Below, piece after piece: positions 10,004-21,300 of a DNA stretch of 64,000 nucleotides. Source of the DNA: Ectocarpus siliculosus (Eukaryota; Sar; Phaeophyceae; Ectocarpales; Ectocarpaceae); the NCBI GenBank assembly GCA_000310025.1, contig FN649733.1, positions 1,091,903 to 1,155,902 of the forward strand, in the 5' to 3' direction. Positions within the stretch are counted from its first letter, which is position 1. Each line of letters opens with the position of its first letter. A program made the position numbers and the translations under genes. The notes under the pieces were generated by a model. It had not been told where the DNA came from. It did not search any database and was given only the letters and a program-made list of their open reading frames with translations.

Positions 10004-13000
10004 ACTTTACGCCCCCAGCGTTCGAGGCAAAGCACCGCGATGGCACACCACCGAGACGACTGGCGGGAGTGCGGCGTGCCGGGAAGAAGCGGGGAGGGAC
10101 GAGGTAGAGGAGAACCATGGCTCGGAGCTTGATCGCTGCATTGGCGAACCACTTGAGGAGGAGAGAAGCCTGTTTTGTTCAGAGCATGTCGGAGCGGGGT
10201 GGAGGAACTCATTTTTCATCCCGGGTTCGTCAAAACGTAGACTCCGGAATGGCACACGTCGCAAGAGGGTGGCGTCGAGGGTACGGCCACACCACAGGGA
10301 TTCACTCTAGCCGACACGATTGTTGCCGTATCGGTGTACCACTTTGCGGTTCTAACGTCAACTCGGGTTTGTGTTGTACTAGGGCTTCTACCCTCCCAAC
10401 AAAATCAAGGACAAGGGGCAAAGACTGGCACGTCTACCACGGGTTCTCCTTCCTTTGCACCGCGCTTGTCCTAGAAAAAAATCTCGAATGCTGTAGTTCG
10501 TGGTTAGCGTCTTGTGCCGCGAAAAAATAATTCAATCACATCTCTTTGATAAATTAAGACCAACGCTAGCCGCTGATTTTCCTGTCGGTCTTCGACCGAC
10601 CCTTCTTTTGAGGATGCCAAAGCAACTGCACGTTTTGCGGTGATTGCTCCCTCCCTCTCACGTGACACGCGTACAAAGTCAGGGATACTTGAAGGGGATA
10701 GGAAACGCCCTCATCGTCCGTTCATAGAGTAAGGTCAAAAGTTCATGGTTTAAGAGATAGATGCAATGAGTTTGGACAGGATACCGTCTCGTGTGGTAGC
10801 ACCACGACCTACACCAACCACAACGGCGACGGTGAAAACAACGACAGAAAGGATAGCCACAACGGCAGCAACAGTATCGTACCTCCGACAAGCCGAGGAC
10901 CTCTAACAGGGGAGGGTCCAGCAACACGCACACCGCCTTCCGGCCGAGCGGCTTCAGGAACGACGGGACGGATGAGAGTAGCAGGTCCATGTTCTGGTTG
11001 ACGAGCTCCTCGACGCCGTCTGAACGTTGAAAGTATTCCGCCTTCATTTCGATCAGGGAACAGTCCACGGTGCGCAGGGGAGGAGTCGCGATCACTTGTT
11101 TGGGTGAGCCGTGGAGGACATCGTGGTGGCGGGGCCGATTGAGCAACAACACATAGAATGCAACATGATGCGAAGCCTATTCGGCAAGGGACACGTGGCG
11201 GTGCGCTCGACTGAAATAAGAGGGTTGGGTATCACAGACTACGCCGAAGAAGATTCGTAACATATACCCTCCTCTATTTCTTGAAAACCATCACTAACGT
11301 AGCGGAGAAATAAACAAATACTAGAGCGCTGTCAATGGAACAAGCTGTTCTGTGCAAACGTCTGGTACGCCATAAGGAGAGGTACAAGGTAAAGGCAAGG
11401 GAGATGGCTTCCAAAAAAAGCACGGACGCCGTCATTTTTTGCCCTTCTTCAACCAGTCAAATGGTGTCTACCTCGTAGGCCTGCGCGTGAGCATGGGCGT
11501 CGTCCCAGATCTTCCATTCCCTGGCCCCCTTGATGCCAAGGCGTTCTCCGTAGATCTGGTAGTACGCCAGGAAGGCAGCCTTCTCGATGTCGGTACAGCG
11601 CCTCCACTCCAGCCTGTGTCCGTAATATTTTGAGGAGGGAATCGTCATCGATAGCATTCAATTGTTAGGGGTACAGCGTGGCATAAGGGAGATTCTTACT
11701 ACTCGATCGCCTGCATGAGAGCGTTGTAGGGAAAAATGTGACACTGCTTTCAGTTCTAAATTTCGTGTTAGTTTCGCCCACTCTTTTCTCGTGATTGTTG
11801 ATATTTCGTTGGAAAACCGACGTCGGCTATCGATAAGCGCATTGTCACGTTTCTCATGAACGATGTAAACGCGTAGAGCGTTGTTGTCCCCACCTGTACG
11901 CTTGTTGAACCAAACCTACCTATCGATCAAGATAGCTGGCAGCGTTGCGAACAAGGCGAGCGAGTAGAGTATGTCCGCGTTGCTGATCTGGCTGGAGAAC
12001 ACTTCGTGTATGGCGTTCACGCGGGCTACCGCGGTATTCGCGCGGTTCGACTCCGTGTGGTTCTCGAAATATTCCTTCAGCAGCAGGTCGGTGTCGTCGT
12101 ACCTTCACACACAGACGGTAGAGTATCAGAAAGCGACGTTCGCGATGATCACACAGAGATAAAACATGAGAAGTACATCATGAAATGGGGGGAAAAACAC
12201 GTGTCGCGCCGGTTTCCGAATGTTTTGAAGAGTTTTTAGGAGGTTTCGCACCCAACGGAAGCATAAACAAGTGCCACGAGGTTTGGGTCGTCTAACCACG
12301 CGCACAACTCATGCGTCATAGACTCCGATGGAACCGAAATTAGTCTACCGTATTCGCAAGTGGTTCCGTTGATGACGGCAGTATCTGTGTCTCCACGATG
12401 CAGCTCTCAGTATTTCTAAAGGCGCAAATCTCCCGATTTCCATAACATCTCTAGCCATACATCGAACACATTGTCGCCTTACCTCTTGCCCGCGTGGACG
12501 AACGATCGGCTCTTGTGGAAAACCGCGGCGGCAGAAGGGATGCCGAAGGTACGGATCAGCACTAACAGAGGCCGAAGCCCAAAAAGACAAACAGCGAGGG
12601 CAAAAAACGGATTAGGCCGATCAGCTTTTGCAGCGTTACCATTGACGCCGGACAAATCGTTGCTGGACCATTTCGCTTAATGCATAGTACGGGGATGGGG
12701 AGAACAAACACACGAACCCATATGCGTCTGGATGTCGGCCAGCCCGGTCAGACGCCAATGATCGTTGACGTTTGTTTACTCACTTAATTCTAACGCCTTC
12801 TGGGACGTAGCGGGAAATTCGAGCAAGGTGGTCTTCCGGAAAATCTCCGAAGGGTCGCGGTCTACGTCGGAGAGCTTCATGCCGCGGACCCTGATTGATG
12901 CGCCGAGCCACGCACGGCAGGGGCGAGTAGAAGGCACGAGAGTCAGCGCGCACTGTGTGATTGCGATTTTCCTCCCCTGAAAATGCTTGTCTCCCTCCGT

Positions 13001-13431
13001 GCCTTTCTTCTCCCCCCCTCCCTCTGCTCTCGGTCCGACGCTGCTTACATCCTACTACATGAAGGATCATGTTCAAGTGCCGCTTCAAGTGTTTAACCCT
13101 TTGAGAATAGTTATGTCAATGGCACAAACAAGCAAACGCGCAATTCGGAACCGAGTACAAAACGGTTTGGAGCGCGTCACTTAGTCACCCTTGATCTTCG
13201 GCGAATTGTGCTAGTCGAAACCACGGGGAGTTTCCTTTTCCGGCCGGTGTCGGGAAGCAATATGCACGACGAAGGGGTTATCATGGGCAGCCATAGTGCA
13301 GGTGCTGCAACGGCAGCAAATACACACCGACGGAAGCGCAATAGCCGGACAACGGTCATGTAGACGGCCAAGGCCGTCAATCCACATGTTGTAGTAGAGC
13401 AGGGATAAAGCTGTTCTAGGACAGCCTCCAT
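9873..13431 (-). CDS. mpaB/DUF2236-type oxygenase-like protein, 7 exons
   Basis: Minus-strand exons: 13431-13328, 12890-12784, 12561-12483, 12102-11920, 11613-11472, 11041-10883, and 10169 to a stop at 9873; all phases close, giving about 356 residues. Exon 1 encodes an N-terminal membrane anchor (LTALAVYMTVVRLL). Then come LIRTFGIPSAAAVF, RYDDTDLLLKEYF, RVNAIHEVF, ISNADILYSLALF, YGERLGIKGAREW, FLKPLGRKAVCVLLDPPLL and LKWFANAAIKLRAM. That is the order and spacing of the ER-bound mpaB oxygenase family, whose fungal member cleaves a farnesyl side chain in mycophenolate synthesis; many relatives have unknown substrates. The family match is from remembered motifs. The last exon is uncertain because a 75-77 bp tandem duplication lies at its 3' end; other 3' exons are possible at 9637-9512 and 9048-8896. 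The gene reads intact. Confidence 0.72.
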
Positions 13432-13654
13432 GTTGCCGCCTTCTTCGTGCCGAATAAGGTTCTCTCGTTTCTTCGCGTTCTGAGCATACGACAACACAAG
13501 CGAGCGCCGGCAGGTGAGGACTACAGTTAGCGATCGCGAAAGAAAGAACAAGATATGCCAATTCGTCCAGCATCAAAAATTTTAATTGTGGGCTGAAGAA
13601 CTCAGCGTACGTTGTTCAACTTCTTATGTCAAGATTCCACGTTAAACGTCAAAT

Positions 13655-14166
13655 TTGGCCTCATTGGACGTCCCATGGAACACTTGTGACGTCCACTATG
13701 GACGTGGGACGTCGATTGGGACGTCGCATGGGACGTCGCACATATACGGCCGATTAGATACCTTGGACGTCCCGGCTGGAAGTCCTTTTGGACATACTGC
13801 GCGATTTAGCACCCAGACGCACATAAGCCAAACAGATGTAGGCAATAGCACTCATAGATCGGATGCGGCGATCAGTTGTGAAGTTGTGTTTCCTGCTAGG
13901 TCAATGAAATGGGCACGTGATGGGGGTTTTCCATCCGTCGGCGCAGGCGTCCAATGGGACGGCCCACGTGTCCCATTGGACGTCCAACGGGCACCCTCGT
14001 GGGATGTCCAACGGCGTGTCCCATGGCGCCCCACGCTGTTGCACGTCCGACGTGTCCCATTGGACGTCCGACGTGTCCCATGGGACGTCCCGCGTCCAAA
14101 TGGGACCTTCCGTGCGTCCTATGGGACTTTTTTTACGTCCAATGGTGTGCAATGGGACGTCCAACG
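13655..14166. promoter_or_regulatory. Array of ACGT-core (GACGTC-like) degenerate repeats
   Basis: Two clusters (13661-13790 and 13948-14165) contain more than a dozen ACGT cores, mostly in the context CCCATTGGACGTCC or its near-palindromic variants, at irregular 10-25 bp spacing. They lie about 230-735 bp upstream of the start of the mpaB-like gene. ACGT cores are the known binding core of bZIP factors, so a regulatory role is possible, but a decaying minisatellite explains it equally well. Protein-like frames across it on both strands are products of the repeat. Confidence 0.55.
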
Positions 14167-17100
14167 CGAACTTCCAATAATGCAAGCATCCCTGACTCCG
14201 ATTTCTCGCCGACGGCTGGCTGTACATACGACCCACCCTAGAAACGAAATATATTCAGCGGCAACGTCGCTCTGCGCTACGAATTCCTGTACCCGCCCAA
14301 CAACGAGTGACGGCTGAAACTGGGTAGTCTTTCTGTGTGTGTTTTTATTACTCCAATGAACACGGCACGATGCCTCACCCGCACGCTGACACATTACCAA
14401 CAACGAAAATCACTGGTCATGTACGGGGCAGGTAGCACATGGATGGATGGGAGAGGGGGGAATAAATAGTATTGGGGTGTTTCTTACAGTATCGACACAC
14501 TCCCCAGCTACCCTTCGTTTCTTCTGTGTTGGGGTAGCGGTCGCTCCTGTGGTCTGTTGACATCATTTTCTTCTTTTTCGGGAAAATTTTGAATCTTTTG
14601 TTTCTACAGACTAAAATATCTGTTTTGAATCGCGGGCGCTAATAACTGTGTAGGGGTGCCTTTGGGAATAGGGCACGTACGTACGTATGCTTTGCGTCGT
14701 GCGGCATGCCGTAATATATTGCATCATATTTACTCCTTGCATAGCCAATATTTTCTTCAAGTTGATCCCAGACTCGTATCTATGGATTGGTAGCCTAAAG
14801 CGATGAGTTTATTTGCAAGAAAAAACAAGTGGCGATCACCTCCTGCTGTGCGTGTACGAAAGGAAAAGAGCATGACGACGTGCCTCAAAATGAACAAACA
14901 AACGTCATACTTCTACATGTAGCCCTGAATTATTATTTCGGAGCCACATGATGCCCAACTCGTCGGTGTCTTGCCGGGTGCGCTGCGGAACCGAAGAACG
15001 TTGCTACTATGCCTGCGATGTGTCACATTTGGCAGTCAGGGGTACAGAGTCTACCAGCACGCGTGCGTACACTCCTCCTAAGGTTAGTCTACCGATGAAT
15101 AATAACAACGAACGCCCGATCGATGTGCTATCGTCTACGGTGGTACTGCACAAGAGTAACGTTGCAGACAATAGCCCCCAAGGCGGAGGAGGTGGATCAC
15201 AATGCACCTTGTTCGCTCCGCGGCAATTGACTGTTCTAATCAATCCAGACCACGTCGCAACACGCTGTCTGTCGCCAACCAACTCGCGTGCTCATCGAGG
15301 TATGTATTATGCGTAGTACCTGTTGACACGTACACACCCAAGCTTGTGTCAAAGACAGCAGATGGAGAGATGTCAGTTCTGGCCCACAACGACGGGGAGG
15401 AGGGCGTGGTTGCCTTCTCTGATATTGTTTGTGATTGAGCCGAGAAGGCCGCGGGCAGAGACAGTCGTTGTTGGAGGGTGAGCGGAGGATCTTGGGCCTC
15501 GTTTGCGTCGTCCCTGGTCCCCACCAATCAATGGTCTCTACGGTAGGAATACAACAAGAGAACTAATAAAAAAAAACTAAAAACAATTGTTGCCCCGAAT
15601 AGAAACTTTCTGCGCGCGCACCCACTAAGCGTACTACATGTAGTGCATGCATGCGTGGAGGCTAACACATAGCGTTTGCTTGTTCTATAGTAACCCGATT
15701 AGCAACTCGTGATCTGATCAATGGGCGTCGGCGAAGAGTACAACGCAATATTTTTTTGTGCCCGGGCTAATTGATGGTTGGCTGATTTTCATTTTTTTGC
15801 ACAACAGCAGGCTATTCCTTGACAAATGACAAATACGACAGCACAGAGCAAGCACGTTCTCGAACAAATAGTAATTCGTATATAGCAGTACGCGTCCCCG
15901 GCCCGACTAAAAATGCAAGTTGCCTCCATCTCACAGACTTCGCCGCATAGGACGCTCACCCCCGCGTCACACATCGCGCGAGCCTCTCAATACGCGGAGA
16001 GAAGAAATATAACAACATGTCGGGCGGCGGCGGCCGACAAAGAGGGCGGAGCACGCACACTACACATGCATCTCCACGGGGCTGCGTACCACACTGCTGT
16101 TGTGCAATCAAGGGCCCGATAATATGTTCTAGTGATTTGGGGATTGCTTCAGTTAGTATAGGTTGGCGGCTAATTGGATGTCTTGGATGACTTCAGTATT
16201 ATGTAAGTTTTGCAAAAGGATTTGAAAGGTCCTAGATTTAGACGGCAGTCTTGTTCTGTTTGGATTGACAAGGGTAAACAAACGTGGATGGTCATGTTTA
16301 TACTGAGTTAGGGAATTTGAGGTCTACTGTAGTCTACGTGTTCAGATTACGTCCATGAAGGGGTACAAACTCCCCAACGCCTGGCGAGGACGGTTTACTC
16401 TTTTTACATTGACGCCCAAGAAGAGATGTCTGATTATGGTGTTGGAACGGATCGCGGATTGAAAATCCCGCTCCCCACTTGTAGCAGGTTGTTCCGTCCT
16501 CTCGAGGACGCGTGGTCAACGGTCTAATAATCGCTAAGGCATGCAAAACATATGAGTACGCACCCCCCCCCCCCCCCCCCCCATAACTTGTAGCAGGTTG
16601 TGGGTTCAATTTTGCTGTATGGAGGGTTTTCTTTGCCTACAATTTTGAAGTCGTACACCCTTGCATATTCACGGCCGACGAGGGAAGAGGGAAGGCTGAA
16701 CCCTTCTCGCGACAAAAACTAAAGCAAGTACGGCAGGAGGACAGGCGGCGTAACAACTAAAAAGCGCTCCCGTGTGACCTTCCTCGTGTTTGCCGCGGGC
16801 TGATATGATAAAACCATATGGGACACCGAAAGATTTGTGAACTAATTTGGAAAAAGACAACGAAATACGAAAGGAAACGTGGTGGGGGACCGACACCACA
16901 TCGTCGAAGTTGTTCATACTTTTATCACACAGCGACGGTGGCCGGTCCGCGTTCGAGAAAACACGCACATGACATCGTGAGGAGTGGAAAAAAATCGACT
17001 CGCCACTCGCAAAAGGGTTAAGATAGTCATGAAGTCTTCTTGCTGCCTAGAACAAGACACGGAATAGAAATAATGGGGGAATAATGTGGAGAGCACCATC

Positions 17101-18351
17101 TACATCGGGGGTATGATCTATCCTACCAAACATCTGTCGACGACGATTCCCCCCCAAGTCATGTCTATGTCCTGCGGCGGCTGAAAGTTGAGACCCTTGG
17201 CTAATGATACCCCACCCCCATTCGGCGTCAACAGCAACCGTGTTCGCATGTGTTCCGCTTCTCGATCTGATGAATGCATGGAGGGCAACCTTGTCTCCGT
17301 TGACTACACGGTTACGTGAGCTTATTGACTCCTCGATGTCTTACTTTATAATAGTTCGCGACGTTGATTGCCTATTCCGACGACAGACATGCCGTCGGCG
17401 AGTTGTCATTGAACGGACGGGAACAAGCGAGAAGCGAAGAAAGCAAAACGAAATGTACAAAACGCGATTCCATCGCAAGCGACCACAGAGCGATGACAAC
17501 ACCATGCTGTAAACAACACGACGAACAACGCGCACCACTGCTGTGCAACGCACGTGTGTGTGCATCGTGTTTCGTGGTATACCGCGGGCCTCAAGCATCG
17601 CAAGGAAACAACGCGCCCAGAATCACGTGCGAAGAACTCTTGCCGCCGCATCCTGACAGAGCAACATGTAGTTAAGGCATCGTAGCCTGTTCTACAGAGT
17701 AGTATGTATCACGTACGACACGGCATTCATCCATATGATACACGTACACGTGCCGAATCAAGACTGCCTACAATAAGGGCTTGTAGCTTGTAGACTTGTC
17801 GACCACCTGCTTACTGCTGACACACGCACGGTACACACACTTCTGCGTGTTTCTGGACGTCAAGACTGCGCGTTTCGGTATAGTACGTGGACGCACCAAC
17901 CGGGGGGTACACAGGACGAACCCTACACAGAAACTCTGTTCAGTGAACCTTCGCGCATAACACCAGCATGGGGTATCGACAGATGGAAATCGTTTCAAAC
18001 AGGGGAACAGAGGCCAAAAACATTCCATGTGTATCAGACACCGCGATAAGGGTTGAGCCCTTCCGACACCAACCTGCGTTCTTCACCATCTTATATGCAC
18101 GCCACCTAATGCCATGGCACTTCCTCTAGAACCAACTATGAACCAACTACCCCCCCCCCCCCACCCCTCCCCACGTCGCCTCCGCGTCTCTCCATGGTAA
18201 AGATAGTCCGCGTACTTAATTCCGACCAATGATAGTCCGCGTACTCCTCCGCCAGATGAAATTCGTTGTTGGTATCGTTTTCGTTTCCGCAATATCAAGA
18301 AAGGGACGCGGAAGACGTGCCAACTCTGCAGGCTCACGCTACCGCGCTGCC
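14167..18351. other. Intergenic; no gene recognised apart from a short retroposon copy
   Basis: I examined both strands for exon-like segments and saw none matching a known family. The stretch holds AT-rich sequence, a 93-bp poly(C) retroposon fragment at 16493-16585 and a C run at 18151-18162. A frame at 15202-15438 is the longest with balanced composition but has no support. Confidence 0.4.
16493..16585 (+). mobile_element. 5'-truncated poly(C)-tailed LINE 3' end with 16-bp target-site duplication
   Basis: The insert consists of the 3' end also seen after the LINE at 30076-30157 (CCGTCCTCTCGAGGACGCG ... GGCATGCAAAACAT) followed by about 20 C. It is bounded by a perfect direct repeat ACTTGTAGCAGGTTGT at 16477-16492 and 16586-16601. 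A target-site duplication, 5' truncation and a homopolymer tail together are the signature of target-primed reverse transcription. Confidence 0.85.
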
Positions 18352-21300
18352 TCAAGCCTCCTTCAGCTTGCCGTCTCGCTTGTGGTCGGCCAACACCGAC
18401 TCCCCCACGAAGAAGAAAAACAGGGCGCTGATCGCGTAGAAGGCCGCCACGGTGTAGAGGAGGACGTCCTGCAGCTCGAAGCCCCCCTGTTGGATCAAGT
18501 ACCCCATCAGCGGAGGCGCCAGCGTTCCGAACGCCGACAGTGTGCTGTTGTAAGGGGTTTCGAGGTGCGAACGCGGTAAGGGGTAGCGGGTGGGGGTCAG
18601 CGAGCGGCACGCCTTTTGCGAGGATATAAGAGACAATCAATGGAGAAGAGAGGGGGGCTTCGTATCCCTATCTCTAACCCTGCCCCTAGCCCCCAACCCC
18701 ACACCCCATGCCCCATCTACTAAAATCAAGCTTAAATTCCTTGCAAAGGCTACCGCAGCGAGCAGGCCGGGCAGGCGGTCAACTTGGGAGGGTGGAAACA
18801 CCCGGACAAGAGAAGCCGTTGAAGGACAGCAACGTGCTAGGACGCGAACAGGTGCTAGCTGCTTCATTTGGAAGTGTCCCGTTTGTGCTAATCGGCACAA
18901 CGTTTTCCGGACGGCTCCTGCTGGACACAAGATCACGTTTAACCCGGAATGCCTCGCAGCAGTATTTTACACCAGTTCGAGATTTACTCGAACGACCCAG
19001 ATACGTTCTATCGCAAACATAGTAGTTTCGATCACATTTCGTCACGCCAGTCGATCTTCGCGCGTGCACCGGAGAAGGAAGGAGGGCAGTCACCTGAAAA
19101 CCCCTTGGCCAACACCTCGCACGTTGGGCGGAAGGCCTTCCTGCAGTATCGTAACCGTGCCACCGAACCAACATTCCGCCGCGATGTACTCGGCCAGCAG
19201 GAAGGCCAGCGAAACGTAGAAGTTGGTCCCGGTGACGACCCCGATCCAGCACGGAATGGCGAGGATACACCCTGCCATAGGCACCCATGCACGCACCCGC
19301 GGGTCCTTTCGGACGGGAGAGAGGCGTGCAGTCGGGAGTTGACAGAATGGGTTAGGGGAGAAACGGGGTTCCGGCAACAACGATACGCTACTACCTTCGC
19401 TATTTTCTTATAGGGAGGGGGGGGGAGGGGGGGGGGGGGGGCTGGAATGGCAGGGGCCTTCGGGGCCCGGCCCGGGGGGGACCCTCCCAACACCTATGCT
19501 TTATGGGATCTTNNNNNNNNNNNNNNNNNNNNNNNNNNNNNNNNNNNNNNNNNNNNNNNNNNNNNNNNNNNNNNNNNNNNNNNNNNNNNNNNNNNNNNNN
19601 NNNNNNNNNNNNGGGGGGGGGGGGGGGGGGGGGGGGGGGCTGGAGTGGCAGGTGCCTTCGGGGCCCGGCCCGGTGGTGACCATCGCAGCACCTATGCTTG
19701 ATGTGATCATGTCACCGGAAGCTCTAGCAACTCAAGAAACGGAATCCACACTATTAATAGGACAAGTGTCGGCGGGTGAAATGCTTGTTGCGTACTAATA
19801 TGGTGCTCATCTTTGCTATCAGGAGCGTAAGAACATCCAACATATCATGTTCTGAACTACTGCGCCTGGATCGGGGCAGCAGTCGAAAAAAAAAGCCTCC
19901 CAGAAACGACTCGAACCTGCCGCCCATCGCAGCAAACGCCAAAAGCGTACGGCAAGTCGACGAAAAAACACGGTCAGCACGCATCGCTGATTGAAACCGA
20001 GAATCACGACAGACTTCTCAAGATTAACCGGGCTGAGAACCCACCTCGACAGAGTACTTATCCGAAATGACGCCCCCTAGGAACGACGAGAGGAGGCCCC
20101 CGCCCGCCACGACGAACGCGTTGAGGACGGCGTACTCCGAAGAGTTGGACGGGAAACGCCCTCGGAAGAAGGGGGCACACCACACCCCGATGCCGAAGCC
20201 AGCGCAGAACCGGAAGGCCGTTGCCAGGAACACCTGAGGAGGATGGGCATATGCGGGGGAGTCGGGGTTGTCATCGCTTTATTGGATAAAGGCGTAACCA
20301 TTAGACTAATACTCAATCCGTACCCTTTAGACACTTAAGACTACTCAGGAAGCTTAGTGAGTAGTCGATGGCCACCCTTTATCTTCAAAAAAAGTGCGCC
20401 GATTTCGTTCACCGCGGCATACGGCTGAAACCGCCTGCACGCGCCAATTAGAGCAGGTGATACCTTCTCCGCAACAAAATACTCCGCGGACAGCGCGTGG
20501 AAAGGTTTACGCCAGCAGCAAAACAGCTACGTCGTCTCGGTACGAGAGCGGCCAGCGCGCAAAAAATACCGCTGATGTTGTTGGTCCAACACCTTGCATA
20601 CACAGCAGCCGGAACAGCTCCAACAAAAACCGCAAAAAGAGACCGACGGAGACGGGTGTCGGATGCGATCAGCGTGTACGACGCGCTTACGCACCAGCCT
20701 GACCGTGTTGGACTTGAAAACGATACCCAGGGCCTCCTGAAACGATTCCCTCTCTTCCGACTCCTCTCCCGCACCGCCGCCACCCTTGTCGCCGCTCTTA
20801 GCGGCGGTGTTGTCCCCCGCGCCGGCGCCGGGTTCACCGGCAGTGGGGAACTCCCTCGTCGGCTCCTGGATGAGGAGGGCCGACAGGACAGCGACGGCCA
20901 CGCCTACGGCCGCCACCACGAGGTGGCTGTCGCGCCACCCGATCGCGCCTTGTCGCGTATATTTCGCAAGTGCGGGCGCAGGGTGTGTGTGTGTGTGTGT
21001 GTACTCATAGTCGTGCATGCCGTAGTCGTTTGACCATTGACCCTTTCCATCCCTACAAAGCCGGGACGGAGCACGCCGGGTTCTCACCGGACCAGGCTCT
21101 CACATGACCAAGCGCGAAGCGCCGTGAGGTATTTGGCGAGTCGCATGAAGGGTGAGCTGCATCCTGCTAAGGGTGTTCGGCATCTTGTGCTTACTTCCTT
21201 GCGTACGGATGACAGCTACGTATGACTTAATTTATTTTCTGGTGCTTTAACTTCCAGAGACAGTTGTAAGCACTGTGTAACTGCCTCGAGGATGTTTGAC

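Noticed and set aside
13655-14317. 220-codon plus-strand frame and overlapping minus frames
   Set aside because: Generated by the ACGT-core repeats; both strands give similar low-complexity peptides.
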